Origin: Roridomyces roridus
Lineage: Eukaryota > Basidiomycota > Agaricomycetes > Agaricales > Mycenaceae
DNA: 64,000 nt
NCBI GenBank assembly: GCA_029378245.1
Contig: JARKIF010000006.1
Span: forward strand, 992,001-1,056,000
Direction of reading: 5' to 3'
Under the pieces are notes generated by a model. It searched no databases, was not told the DNA's origin, and worked only from the letters and a program-made list of their open reading frames with translations. Numbering within the stretch: position 1 is the stretch's first letter; every line of letters begins with the position of its first letter. The position numbers and the translations under genes are program-made. Shown piece by piece: positions 22,308-33,425 of the stretch.

Positions 22308-22660
22308 ATGAACGCGGATCTTTCCCGGATTGTCGAAACCAATGTGCCCCCCACCGAAAGCCAGGCGCGAGAGATGCAAGCCTTCCTCGCCTCGTCTGCT
22401 TCCGAGCTCTCCTTGCTCGATGAGCAAATCGAAGCGGCTGCAAAAACCTTTTCCGACCTCCAACAATCAAAATGGCGGAATCGTTCCACAAATACTCCGA
22501 CTGCGATGACCTGGAGCTTGCCTTTCCGCTCCTGGAGGAAGTTTCTCTTACCCTCAACGGTGATCCGTTCAAGAAATCCATCGAGAAGAGGTTGATAAAG
22601 GCTGGAGGCTCCAAAGGCATCTTCACGTTCCAGAGGGAGAAGGAGATGCCCACGAGCTGA
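22308..22660 (+). pseudogene. F-box protein with its middle deleted
   Basis: The N-terminus (MNADLSRIVETNVPPTESQA) matches in style and position the start of the full-length F-box gene at 33425-31950 (MNPDLAAIVNSNRAP). After only about 55 residues, near 22470, the sequence jumps to the equivalent of that gene's last 60 residues (MAESFHKY ... LTLNGDPFKKSIEKRL ... GGSKGIFTFQREKE). In the relative this is EMAESFEAY ... LTLGGDPLDEDVEERL ... SGGIFRYERLN. The F-box and leucine-rich middle, about 380 residues, are missing, and the two parts are out of frame with each other. It is clearly a deletion derivative. The junction sequence CTCCAACAATC also occurs in the neighbouring LINE target duplication. 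Confidence 0.75.
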
Positions 22661-23954
22661 GCTCTTTTTTTTTTTCCAACCAACTGTGTAATAGTTTCGA
22701 GGCGAGCATACCATTCCACGATTACTTGAGCGAACATTCTGACCTTTTCTTACAGCGATTATGGGATGGGGACCTGGGGTACATGAAGTACCTGAGTCCA
22801 GATCATGCGTTGCCGACGTTATCAAGCGGTGTTCGTTGCTTGACTGTGGACGAAGCAAATATAAAGTACACCTCTCCGCTTCTTAATCGAGTCCATAACC
22901 GTGGCGGTTACGATTCCTAAACCCGTTAAGGAATCGTTCTTTTTAACCAGGGCCTGTGGCATCAAACGATGAGTGATTGTCTCGAGAGGCGAATCCATAG
23001 GAACTGTGTTGAATACATTCACCATATCTCTCCAATCCATAGTGAATACTTTTGGAATACTTAAGTGGAGAGCACGGACATTCCCTTGAAAGTGGTCTCG
23101 TGATCTGAACTTGAATTCGAATTACATGTTAATGTTGGAGTGCAAAGATTAGAACGGGTGAGCTCACTGACTTGACGAAATATCGCTATTTCCTCGAGAG
23201 GATGGTGGCAGGCAGAAAGTTCAGTCAATTTCATCTGCCATGAGCGTCTCCAGCTCGCAGAAGCTACTTTCAGTGTAACGAGGCCGGACAGTGCGGATTG
23301 AAGGCAGGAGTCGCCCAATTGGTTCCATTCCAAATCGTGACTGGTGGTCCAAAGTGCGGTAGAATTGACGTATTCCGGGGGCGATGGATATACGTTTCAG
23401 CTTGAGATGCGTCTCCCGATTTTCCTGCGTCATGACCCAGTGGACGGCGATGGCTCCCAGGAAGATCGAAAAGTCTTGAACGAGGAGATGCGGTCATGAT
23501 CTTGTAGAATCTCTGGCAAGCCGAGCCTCCGGTGCAGGCGGGAGGAATTTAATGGCTCTGATTGGGCTCTGAAGAGGGGGATTTGGGTAAGATTTGTGAA
23601 CGGTGTACAAATGTACGAGAAGCAAGACAGCGTGGCTTGATACTGGATTTGTCGATCTCGAGGGTGGAGACTCGAGAGGCATGGACGGCGGGGCCGGGCG
23701 AGAGGCGGGATTGATTACCTAAGCCGATGCGCTCTTTGTCCCGAACACTCATCTCGATTTCTTTCCATTCTCCGGACCGGCAGCCTTCTCTACTCCAGAC
23801 GCTCTAAACTGTCTGTGAGCGATGGCCGACTATATGCTATCAAAAAGTCCCCGACACGCCGCTCCACATGGTCCCAGCGCATGTGATGCACCGTCCCACC
23901 CACGACTCTTTTCTGAGCTCCTAGGCGCACTTACGCGCCCTTGCTCTCTCCGCC
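22661..23954. other. 1.3-kb stretch without an assignable gene
   Basis: Minus-strand open frames between 23060 and 23750 read like fragments of a protein, but no start, splice pattern or domain could be fixed. It may hold another decayed F-box relative. Confidence 0.3.
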
Positions 23955-26063
23955 ATGCGTCCTGAGACCTCCTTCTTCCTTCTGACCCTTTTTAGCACTG
24001 TGAACGCAGCAGTCGGGCCTAGTCTGCAGTGTGCACGCCTGTCCGGCTGGCTTTGAGCTCATTCGGCGGGGGCAGAGCATCAGCTCTGCCGATCGCGAGG
24101 CGCAGTACACTGCGGAGGGGCGCGAGAAGGTTCTTCCGTCGGCGTTCAAGACCTACCTCAACAATGTCAAGCACACGAGTGTCGAGCTGCCCGCATATGT
24201 GGAGGCCATATTGCAGTCACTGAGTCAGAGGAGCGCTTGCCAAAGGTAGGCATCTCCGTCAGTGGTGGAGGATATCAAGGTGCGTGGTTCTCACATCCCA
24301 CCGAGTGCGTTACTAACATTTTCTTCGTTAGCGGCGTTTTTTTGGTGCTGGCGTCCTCAATGCTCTGGACGCACGAAATGCGTCGTCTGTCGAGAAGGGG
24401 ACCGGTGGTCTGCTGCAGGTACGTCGTGGTGGGTGTCACTCATTGTTCCCTGATCCTCATTCTCCCAGACTGCCACCCATCTCGCAGGCATCAGCGGCGG
24501 ATCCTGGTTGTCACCTCCCTCGCCCAAGCCAACTTCCCGACCATCCAACACCTCATCTTCGGCGATGGACGTGCCGAGGACTATGCGGGATGGCTCACAG
24601 ATTTCAACCTCTTCGTCGCCTCTACCGATCCCGCCATCCAAAGCGTCTATGCCGTGGAGGTGCTGCAGGAACTCGCGGTGAAGGCGGAGCACTTCCCCGT
24701 CTCCGTTGGTGACGTCTGGGGGCGCACGCTTGCGCGCCACTTTACCAACGGCATGACGCTCGCAACGTTCTTTGCCAACACGTCCCATGGCGCTGGGATC
24801 CTTTTCTCCGATCTCATCGACCTGTAAGTGCGATGACTTTCTTCATTGTTCTTCTGACTGATGAGGGCACATAGGCCCACGTTCGTCTCGCACCAGCAGC
24901 CTCTTCCCATCCTCGCGGCGGATCTCGACTCCAAGCACATCACCGGGACGGGACGGTCTTCCCTGGACCCTTCGCTTTCATTCCCCTCAATAGCCCGCTT
25001 TTCGAATTCAATCTTTAAGTCTTTCGCTGGCCAAGTGACTAGCCAGAGCTCATTGGCTTTTGTAGTCGAAATGAGCTGCTTTGACCCCGTTCTCGGCACC
25101 ACAAACAATCCCGTGTGCGTCACGGGTTTCGACGAGGCGATGTTCCTCTCCGGCGCATCTTCAAATTTGTGGAATGAATTCAACGGTACTGTAGGTCCCC
25201 GCTGCTTCTCCTCCTCCTCCATGATTCTCATGCCCTCGCTCACAGTTAGCCGCGAGCACTGGAAACTTCTCCATCCCCCTGAACGAGACGTACCCGCAGC
25301 CTCCCGCCCACCGGCTCGACACCTGCAACTTCCCCAATGCATTCCACGGCGTAGTGCCCGAGACGTTCGCGGATTCGGGAGAGACAATCCTCGCGCTTTG
25401 CGACGGTGGCGAGGACGGGGAGGTCAGCCCGTTGCAGCCCATGCTCGTCAAGGACCGCAAGATCGACGTTATCATCGAGATTGACGTGGTGAGTGCTGAA
25501 TTGTTTTCTGTGGTGGGAGCGTACTGACGCGGGCTGTAGAATAGTGACGGTGTCACCGGGGAGAACTACGCGGGTGGCTCCTCGCTTGTAGCTACGGGAG
25601 TCTCCTCCTCTGCTTGATATACGGCATAGCTGACGACCGGCGACCGCCACAGACAGGAGCGAATGAAGATATTCCAGTCCGGACTCGCTGCTTTTCCCCG
25701 TGTGCCCAGCAACGCGTCCACCTTTGCCACCGAGGGGCTCAACACCGGCCCGACGTTTTTCGGCTGCAGGCCATCCGCCAACGAGACGGGCCCGCTGCTG
25801 CTCGTGTACATTGCGAATGGAGGCCCACCTCGTGATGGTTCAGAGTTCTGCCCCGCTGACAAATTCAAGTACGGGGCAGATGGTTTATGGCGAGGTGGAG
25901 CTGCAGGGTATCTTGCAGCAGACGTTTGTTGTTGCCACGCAAGGTGCGGCTGTCGGCGGGAAGGAGGAGGAGGATCTCCGATCCAGAGTGGGGTGCGTGT
26001 CTGGCTTGTGCAGTTGATCGGGCGAGGGCTAGGGAAGGGGCGCGCAGGAGCGGGGTATGTTAG
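23955..26063 (+). pseudogene. Lysophospholipase (phospholipase B), frame broken repeatedly
   Basis: Fungal secreted phospholipase B family, which removes acyl chains from lysophospholipids through a Ser/Asp cPLA2-type site. Landmarks appear in the right order: signal peptide MRPETSFFLLTLFSTVNAA, GISVSGGGYQ, GAGVLNALDARN, the nucleophile motif GISGGSWLV, PILAADLDSK, FIPLNSPLFEF, DPVLGTTNN, DGGEDG (catalytic Asp), VDVI-like IDVIIEIDV, TFFGC, and the C-terminal DPEWGACLACAVDRAR. Several introns are still recognisable (for example 24280 onward, and GTGAGT near 25490). However, at least five one-base frame changes are needed: after the signal peptide, before PKVGIS, at the T7 run 24337-24343, before FPGPFAF, and twice near 25850-25990. 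The oxyanion-side Arg usually after SGGGY is Gln here. I read it as a decayed gene, unless the sequence has many indel errors. Confidence 0.8.
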
Positions 26064-26823
26064 AGGTGTTTTGGGAGGTATTGCTGGGAGGCATAGTCGG
26101 GCGAAGGACATTTGCGTCCAGCCTGCAAGATTTCGCGTTATATAATCACATCAATATATTTGATGCGCCTTCGAGACTTGTCCCGAGCCACTATGTGGAT
26201 GTTGCTGAGAGCCTTGAAGAGACTTAGACAGGCGCGTTGCCTCATTCCTCAAAGTCCACGCGCTTGCCCTGCAACTCCTGGAACTGAGGCCGTCCAATGT
26301 GCCCCGAAAACCTCGAGTTTCTGTGGCAATTCTGTGGAGGAAAGTGCCTGGTATACTTTATGCACGACACCATTCCTACGCCCCACCTCTGTTCGGGACA
26401 GTCGCTTCTGTGCTAGTCATACTACCCGGAGCCTTGTTATTCGGTCAATGGCGGTGATCCCCACTAAAATAGAGACTCATAGAGTAGATCCATAGCTGAT
26501 TGAAATGTATAGGTGACAGTCCTCCCCAACAACCAACAAACGAAGCTGCTCTGTTAGTGAACCCCGACGGTATCGTTCGCAGTAGCTTTACCCTGCGCGG
26601 GTTGGTACGCAGGGACGTTTTTGACCGATGATCAGTTGTTGCAGCGATGCGAATAAGTATGTGGTTGAATCCTCGGAACACTGATGTTGGGCGTAGACTT
26701 TGGCCCAGCGTTGCCAACTCTCAGCAGTTTGACGTATCTGAAAGCTTGTGGAATTTTCGTAAGTCGATCGTGCCTGGACCATCTCCTTTTTGTCTCCTCT
26801 CTCCTATCGTCACCTTCACTTCA
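26064..26823. other. Intergenic, 0.75 kb
   Basis: No gene, repeat or tRNA recognised. Includes the leader of the F-box-like gene beginning at 26824. Confidence 0.4.
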
Positions 26824-27999
26824 ATGCTCCCTCCCGAGCTTGTCGAGCTCATAATACTCTATGGATGGCTTACTCTGTCTACCAGCAGTCACCGACATGC
26901 GTACTCCATGACGCAATGGATGCTCGTCAGTCGCGAATGGCTCAGCATCGCCGTCCCTATCTTCCTCCGCGACGTTTGGGCCACCAATCGCTGTGTTATG
27001 TTCCACATCGAGGATGCTGCTAGCTCCGACTATCCTGGCATCACCTACAAACTCGCCGGCATCCCGGACGTGAAAGAATACCTGGCTCGAAACTGTCGGT
27101 CTCTCACCGTCTCGATCCACCAGGTACGGACGGGCGAGTATGATCGTCAGTGCACCGAGCTGGCCGAGTGCGTTGCAGACCCGAACCGTCAGCACGTCGC
27201 CGAGCATCGGTGGGGCAGCAAACGGGAACCCTACTGCGGCATTCCTTTCAACAGGCTCAGGAACTCGATCCTCGACTGGCTTCCCAGTATCACATCCCTC
27301 CATTTTGTCCTCGTCGACTGCCTCCCCACGTATTGGTATTGGCACATGGAGTATGATATGCTTCTCATGGTGGAAAATGTTGGGCGGGCTTGGTCTATGG
27401 ATGCCTTCAAACGGGACCGCATTACCGATGTTCACTTCACATTCGCCTACACCTCACCTCCGCCGCCAGCGCTCGTCAGTGCCCCGCGTGGCACCTTTTA
27501 CCCTCCGCGCGACCCCTTCGCTGATCTACCGAGCGATTTCCCCGAGTTTGACGCCGTCAAGCGAATCGTGGTACGCGAGGCGAATGCCGATTTTGTCGCG
27601 TTCTTGGCCACCAAGTTTCCCAAGCTGGAATGCATTGAGTCGACGGCGGCTTTTGGGGCGGACGATCTCCCGCCGGAAGTAGCCGCAGCAGTTGCGGAAA
27701 GACTCGTTTTCCGGCGTCTTGCGCCCACGACAGAGTGGGGCATCACGGGCAGCGATTTGAATGTCTCTCCCGAACGAGCCGGGGTTGCTCGAGTTTTCAC
27801 GCAGCTTGCTGCTCGCACGACGGAGCTCGGGGGAAGCGATTCGGATGTCCGTCCGAAAGACGATCCTCCTTCCCCCACGACCGCGGATCCTCAGTTCATC
27901 CAGAACAAGCAGTCGGACTCCCCTCCTGCCCTGGAGAAGAAACCATCCTTGTGGAGCATCGTTAGGAGGGCGTTTAGAAAGCGGAAATACCCCGTGTAA
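26824..27999 (+). CDS. F-box-like protein, single exon
   Basis: An intronless frame of 391 residues beginning MLPPELVELIILYGWLTLST, which reads as an F-box-like helix followed by WMLVSREWLSIAVPIFLRDVW. The ATG at 26824 is chosen because it places LPPELV at the N-terminus as in related basidiomycete proteins; the same frame is open upstream but looks non-coding. The rest is a leucine-rich solenoid-like sequence without clear repeats. The C-terminus is acidic then strongly basic (SIVRRAFRKRKYPV), perhaps a nuclear or membrane-binding tail. It may act as a substrate adaptor of an SCF ligase; targets unknown. Unlike the other F-box loci here, it shows no frame damage. Confidence 0.65.
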   Translation: MLPPELVELIILYGWLTLSTSSHRHAYSMTQWMLVSREWLSIAVPIFLRDVWATNRCVMFHIEDAASSDYPGITYKLAGIPDVKEYLARNCRSLTVSIHQVRTGEYDRQCTELAECVADPNRQHVAEHRWGSKREPYCGIPFNRLRNSILDWLPSITSLHFVLVDCLPTYWYWHMEYDMLLMVENVGRAWSMDAFKRDRITDVHFTFAYTSPPPPALVSAPRGTFYPPRDPFADLPSDFPEFDAVKRIVVREANADFVAFLATKFPKLECIESTAAFGADDLPPEVAAAVAERLVFRRLAPTTEWGITGSDLNVSPERAGVARVFTQLAARTTELGGSDSDVRPKDDPPSPTTADPQFIQNKQSDSPPALEKKPSLWSIVRRAFRKRKYPV

Positions 28000-28461
28000 T
28001 CCCTGTAGCCTTTTCCCCGCTCCCACTAGCGCGAAATTCATGTTACATACTAAATAATATTCTTTAACGGCTTGCGAGAACTCCGTAGACGAGTCAAAGT
28101 GCACGGCGAATCGGGCATTTCGGACACATAGTTGAATAATCCGCATGGCAACCCCGCCCGGCCGGGCGCGTTCTAACGACAATCTCTGGCCTGAGATTGA
28201 ACCTCTTGTCGCGTTCCCGAGCCACTTTCTTGCTCCTTTCGATCGCTCTAAATTTGTCCCCTTGTGTATGTGGCGGATGGACTTACTCCTTGCATGAATA
28301 TTGTTCAAATTCGGATTCTTCAAGAATCTGGACACAAGAACGAAAAGGGCCGTGACCAAGCCGGCTGCTGCCGTGCCGACGGCTGAGTCAGAGCGGCTGC
28401 TGCCAGTGATGTGTATCAATCGCATCTTGTCTTCTTCCGCCATCTTCAAGTTCCACCACGG
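28000..28461. other. Intergenic between F-box-like and MYND genes
   Basis: A minus-strand open frame crosses this region but overlaps the plus-strand F-box-like gene and has no recognisable content. No feature identified. Confidence 0.3.
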
Positions 28462-28798
28462 ATGCATCCCGATCTCCAGATGCGGGCCTTGAACCGGCTT
28501 CCCCTATCAATCCGGGTGCGTATAGGTCGTCATATGGCGTACTCTGAGCCGTGACTGCAAACAGCGGATCGCTACACTGGCAGCGGAGCCTACCCGCACC
28601 TTCGATCAGGTCGAGCGCGCCAGGATTGCCATGGACAACCCTACGCTGACATCAACCCAACGCCTCGGATTTCTCCCTCTCTGGTACCAAATTCTCGACC
28701 CGACACGGATTCCCACCCCCGAGGTCCTCGAGATACTCGATCCGAATCAGAACCGTGGTGCCGCCGTGGACATCTCGTGCGCCGCCGTGGCTCTCCAT

Positions 28799-29644
28799 TA
28801 TGGCGGTCAAAGTGCACATTTAATCAAGCGCACCACATTTTCGTGAAAAGTGCCTTTCGCACCCCATGTTCATTTAAAAATGCCATTCCGCGCCCCATTT
28901 CAACTTGAAAAGTTTGAAAAAAATGGGGCGCGCAACGCGACTCACGTGCGCTCCATTTCTTGTGACATTTGTACACATGCACACTCCATTTCTGATGACC
29001 GAGACAGGTCCAGACTCGCGCTCCATTCTTTCGGCGCTAACTTGACAGCGCGCGCGCTCTATTTTCTGCATTCCATGCGCGCTCCATTTTTCTCACTTGT
29101 GGACTTAGAAAATTCAACATGCAGAGGCCGAACCTGCCGTGATCTCAGCATCTCGGCACCGAGTGCCCGGCGTTGCCAGACAATGTAGGCCACTCCAGCA
29201 TATATACTGTATAATATTGATATGACTTGCTTCACTCGAGAGGGTAGAAAGGGACCTGAGTGCAATTGTGCCGATGGTGGCATCAGTGATCATATGCCGG
29301 CCGTTGATCCGAAATGGCCTTGCCAGCAATTTTTTCCCAAGTCCACGAGTTGAAAAATGGAGCGCGCATTTGAAACCACAAATGCGCGCGCGCGGTCAAG
29401 CTAAACTAACACCGAAAGATTGGAGCGCGGGTCTGGACCGGTCTCGGCCACCAAAAATGGAGCGCGCATGTGAGTGGTTGTCAAAATAACGGAGCGCCCG
29501 CGAGTCGCGTGGCGCGCCCCATTTTTTCGAACTTTCAACTTGAAATTGTGCGCGGAAATTAATTTCTGAGTGAAAAAGTAGTGCGGAACACCGTTTTTGC
29601 GAGAAAATTGTGCGCTGGATTAAAAGTGCATTTTGACCGCCATA
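28799..29644. mobile_element. 846-bp foldback element in MYND gene
   Basis: Ends TATGGCGGTCAAAGTGCA and its complement. The two arms are related inverted repeats for about 300 bp on each side, rich in words like TGGAGCGCGC and ATGGGGCGCGC. CTCCAT is present on both sides (28793-28798 and 29645-29650), a 6-bp target duplication. There is no coding capacity. Removal fuses VALH to GIFN in frame, so its limits are exact. Confidence 0.9.
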
Positions 29645-29982
29645 CTCCATGGTATATTCAACATCGGAGAGTATAACGCGGGTGTCGGAATGTCTCTGTG
29701 GTCCCATATGTGGCCGTGGGTCCACTTCGTGCATACTCATTGGGAGTTTCTCGAAGGAAGGTTCCCCGGGCCGCTCTTATCGCAACAAGATTTCTACATC
29801 AGCTACGCAGCGTGCATCTGCTTGTTTTACGACCACTCGGCGACGTTGGCGCTCATGGCTTCCACGCCATCCTTCTGGTCGACCATCGTTAGGGTCTGGT
29901 CGTTCATGACTCGGGGCCACCATCTGGAGAACCGCACAGCGATGCTTTTTGACATCGTACGGTTTGTCGCAGGCGCTCAGAT

Positions 29983-30195
29983 CAGAGTCTCGATTGACTT
30001 AGTCATGACTAGGTTTGATGGCTACTGATGGACCTATTGCTCGCTAACTACGGACTCTATCCAAATTCTGTAGAGGCACAAATCGTGAATAGCCCCTCCC
30101 CCATGCCCTGAGTACATAGTTTCAGTGGTAGAGGTAGCCTATCCCAGCCATCAGCCCATCAAATCGCTATGATGGGTTAGTCAATCGAGACTCTG
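29983..30195. mobile_element. 213-bp hAT-like MITE in MYND gene
   Basis: Terminal inverted repeats CAGAGTCTCGATTGACT, and an 8-bp target duplication GCTCAGAT (29975-29982 and 30196-30203). An 8-bp duplication with CAG-type ends is typical of hAT elements. No coding capacity. Removal joins GAQ to IVENPERLDEM in frame. Confidence 0.92.
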
Positions 30196-31638
30196 GCTCA
30201 GATAGTCGAAAATCCCGAGAGGTTGGACGAGATGATCGAGGAAGTCGGTGGCTCAGTGGACGACATCGGCGCTCTCGTTGTGGACTCCATGCGAACCGTC
30301 CTACGGGAAACCTCTGGCGAGACTGTCTTCTACCTCAATCGTCTAATTATGTTCATCGCCGATGCCAATGACCACTATGCCGGGGATGGCGGCCAGTGGC
30401 CCACTACAAGTCCCGGGCCCTTGACCGCCAGCTTACTGAATCGGGGGTTCGCCCCGGAACTCATCAGTTGCATCCTCACGATTTTCGAAGTCCTGGAGCC
30501 CCGCATGGAGGACACAGTTAATCAAAGTTTGAAAATTCTGAGATACCTCATCAACCACATGGAGCTCAATCTATGGCTCGCGGAATTGCTCGAACGCGGG
30601 TTTCTTCGCGTGTTGGTGTTGATGGCGGTCCGGCTCAGCCCGAGCTCGGCAGATCATGTCGATTTTTTCTGCGGAGGGGGATCCCTACTGCACTGGTTCA
30701 CTACCGTGCGGTCGTCGCGTTAAAGGCTGCGCTTCCTCTCGTCGAGGACTTGGTGTCCACACCTACTTTCATGGAGAACAAAAAGCTGTCCGAGCAGTGG
30801 AAGGCTTTCTTGGGGTGTATCAGCGACAATATGGTGGCTTTGGAGGACTTTGGTCAGTCCTTTGTTGCCTACAAGGCTTGTGATAACACGGAGGTGAGTA
30901 GTCTTTTCCACAGCAATGCCGCGTGCTGAGCCTCTGTTGCAGTGCGGCAACATGAATGAGGCCTCTTCCATGGCTGGCCGGTGCTCCAGCTGTCAGGCAT
31001 TCTATTACTGCTCGTCCGAGTGCCAGCGTATCGACTGGAAAACTCGGCATCGTAGTTTTTGTTCCGAGCACAAACAGCTCCTCCTCAGTAAGTGGTATCC
31101 AATTTGCAAGCAATTGGCCGAGTCTTGTACTAGCTGCGCGCTCGTCCGAACTGGAACATAGAGAACGTTGGTACATCCGTGCACTCGTTCATCAGAGGTA
31201 CATCAAGTATCGCCGAACCATCTGCGCAAAACAAAACAAAGTCCTGGCATCGTGCGACTCGAGATGCATTTTATTCACCCTCTTCGACCACGTCCTCTCG
31301 AGGTCTATAAAATTGATCCGACCACTCCGACGCTCGTTGAACCAGAGCTGCCACCCCAATCGGTGCTGGACACGGACAGCGCGGAATGGAAGGATTTGGT
31401 GTCGCGTGTGGATACCGCGGCAGATAGGGGGTTTCACCAGCTGCATGGGATACGCGTCGTTGACTACGATGGCGGGCACGTTTTCGTTGTACCCCTCCGA
31501 ACGGATAGCGCGGCGATGTATGAGGCCTTGGTTAGACTTGCAGAGCGTGTGCGTGCTGGCGAGCTGACGGAGGAGGAGATGATGGTTGAAGTGGATTCAG
31601 TCTTGGCTGAGAATGCCGCTATTGTGGAAATTCATTGA

Positions 31639-31949
31639 CTGTCTATTTTGAATGCGGCAGAGGTTCGAATCTTCATGATCGCGTCGCATGTACGTTCAAC
31701 GGGATTTTTATCCAGTTTTCTGGTAGAAAAGGATTCAGCCATTGAACGCGGCCTGCGCGGTACTTACCTGGATTGATTACTTGCTGTCATACGCACTACG
31801 GCACTACGCGTTGACTGAACTCTGAGTTGAACAGCACGTCAGGCATTCAGTTGACTTTGGCTGCGAATTACATAGGGTATAATATCAAGAAACTTGTGCC
31901 CTCAAACCATATCCCCTCCGAAATGCGGCGCAAATCCTCGAGCTAATCC
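31639..31949. other. Intergenic, convergent gene ends
   Basis: Between the plus-strand MYND locus and the minus-strand F-box gene. Nothing seen. Confidence 0.4.
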
Positions 31950-33425
31950 TCAATTCAATCTCTCGTATCTGAAAATACCTCCGCTGGCTTCCTCCAAGCG
32001 CTCTTCTACGTCTTCATCAAGTGGATCGCCTCCCAAGGTGAGCTCAACTTGCGCCAGAGAAGGAAAGGCGAGGTTGCGCCCATACGGATAGGCCTCGAAT
32101 GACTCGGCCATCTCTGCGGCCGCGATGCCGTCAGTGAAGAGCTCATCGACCTCGATCTCGAGAGACCGAAGTTTTGGGAGCACAAATGGCATGGTGATTG
32201 CGGGGCAATAGGTGAAGGACTCGAATACCTCGTCGTCCACTAAGACCGCTCTACAAGACAGCTCCTCGAGGGACGGGGTGACATTGAGGATTGCAGCAAA
32301 GTCACGGGGCATGTAAATATGGATGTGGAGGGTTTTGAGGTGGAAGGGCGAACGATTATACAGGTTCGGCAGTGCCTGGGGGGACAACTCATCCACGGAC
32401 AAGAGCAGCTCGGTGAGCGCTGGCAAGGATAATCCCTCGAAGAAGAGGAGGGCATCGTGCACTTCTCGGGTGAATACCCGGAGGCGCCACAAGTCAGGCA
32501 GGCTGGTTGGACTGGAGGGTATTAGGACCGGATTGGGAGGGGTGGCGGTATGGAAAAAGATACGGCAGTCCTGCAAGCGACTGCAGGCGACGATGATGGA
32601 TAACGCTGTGAGCTGGTCGATCCGAAGTTCCAAAGTCAGCTCGGTGAGCTGCGACCAAACAACTTTGCCTGGGCGGGGGTCGAATGGACAGTGCATCGCC
32701 CAAATGTGGAGCTTTTGCAGCAGCGGGGCTGTTTTGAACAGGCTCAAACCGAAGGGACGAATCACGCCGGTAGCCCGCGTGCTGCGCTCAATGAAGAGTT
32801 CGAAGGTGGTGAGGGCCGGCAAATCTTTCGGGTGGCTCCAGAAATCGGAGATATTGTCCGACGATTGGAGTCTGAGGACAACACGTTGAACTCTGTTATG
32901 CGCGCCCAGAATGACGCGGAAGAGACCGCCGAGTGGTGTTTCGGTGATGTGTATGTCAAGGGGACGCATCCGCGATCGCTTGAAGATCTCCTTGAGAGTC
33001 GTCGTAGGAGGCATCCGTGCGGCTGAGTGCACATGGATGTGGTCCCAAAGACGGGCATCCGATAAGCATACAGTGCGCCACAGGGAGGAGACATGCGCTA
33101 GGACGAGTGGGGGCCGTTTGGCATTGAGCACGGAGTAGTTGCGCTCAGACAAGGCCTCGTTACGATACATGAGGAATATCTCGCCGAGGATCTCGTTTGG
33201 AACGGTGCGAATGGGAGCCAAGGCACTCTGCAAGCCAGCGATCAGCTTGCTCCGCGTACGCCTCCGGTTCTTCATATCGCGAAGGAGTGCGGTAGTGTCT
33301 GAGATCTCGGTGTTCAGGTCTGACATCTCTGAAACGTAGGTCGAGAGGAGGATTCGCAGTTGCTGCATCTGGATGTCGTTGGGTGCCCTGTTGCTATTCA
33401 CGATGGCTGCAAGATCTGGATTCAT
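31950..33425 (-). CDS. F-box / leucine-rich protein
   Basis: A long uninterrupted frame of 491 residues from ATG at 33425 (MNPDLAAIVNSNRAP). Residues 15-60 form an amphipathic coiled helix (MSDLNTEISDTTALLRDM). The F-box follows at about 70-115 (APIRTVPNEILGEIFLMYRN ... LAHVSSLWRTVCL). The remaining 370 residues are leucine-rich and end in MAESFEAYPYGRN ... GGIFRYERLN. An upstream mini-exon is likely, because TCGGTAG lies just before GCATG and a GTGAGT donor is near 33475. The same arrangement exists before the deleted relative at 22308. Expected to be an SCF substrate receptor; target unknown. Frame intact. Confidence 0.75.
   Translation of the reverse strand: MNPDLAAIVNSNRAPNDIQMQQLRILLSTYVSEMSDLNTEISDTTALLRDMKNRRRTRSKLIAGLQSALAPIRTVPNEILGEIFLMYRNEALSERNYSVLNAKRPPLVLAHVSSLWRTVCLSDARLWDHIHVHSAARMPPTTTLKEIFKRSRMRPLDIHITETPLGGLFRVILGAHNRVQRVVLRLQSSDNISDFWSHPKDLPALTTFELFIERSTRATGVIRPFGLSLFKTAPLLQKLHIWAMHCPFDPRPGKVVWSQLTELTLELRIDQLTALSIIVACSRLQDCRIFFHTATPPNPVLIPSSPTSLPDLWRLRVFTREVHDALLFFEGLSLPALTELLLSVDELSPQALPNLYNRSPFHLKTLHIHIYMPRDFAAILNVTPSLEELSCRAVLVDDEVFESFTYCPAITMPFVLPKLRSLEIEVDELFTDGIAAAEMAESFEAYPYGRNLAFPSLAQVELTLGGDPLDEDVEERLEEASGGIFRYERLN

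Larger units (their letters stand above)
28462..31638 (+). pseudogene. MYND-finger protein gene interrupted by two transposons
   Basis: Starts MHPDLQMRALNRLPLSIR, the usual N-terminus of large basidiomycete MYND proteins, followed by a 49-bp intron (28516-28564). A helical-repeat region continues through RIATLAAEPTRTF and ends in a MYND zinc finger (CDNTECGNMNEA..CSSCQAFYYCSSECQ..W..H..FC) split by an intron at about 30895-30951. The C-terminal part (GFHQLHGIRVVDYDGGHVFV) ends at 31638. The gene is interrupted by an 846-bp element (28799-29644) and a 213-bp element (29983-30195); removing each with one target copy joins the reading frame exactly. Further single-base breaks exist at the T6 run 30663-30668 and near 31230. 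The protein would be a zinc-finger scaffold of unknown partner, now surely inactive. Confidence 0.85.

Noticed and set aside
27526..28467. 313-codon minus-strand open frame opposite the F-box-like gene
   Set aside because: It overlaps a convincing plus-strand gene, has shadow-like composition and no domain.
28799..29644. Tc1/mariner-type insertion with TA duplication
   Set aside because: TATGG...CCATA ends allow a TA reading, but that leaves CTCCAT duplicated and breaks the frame; the 6-bp reading restores it.
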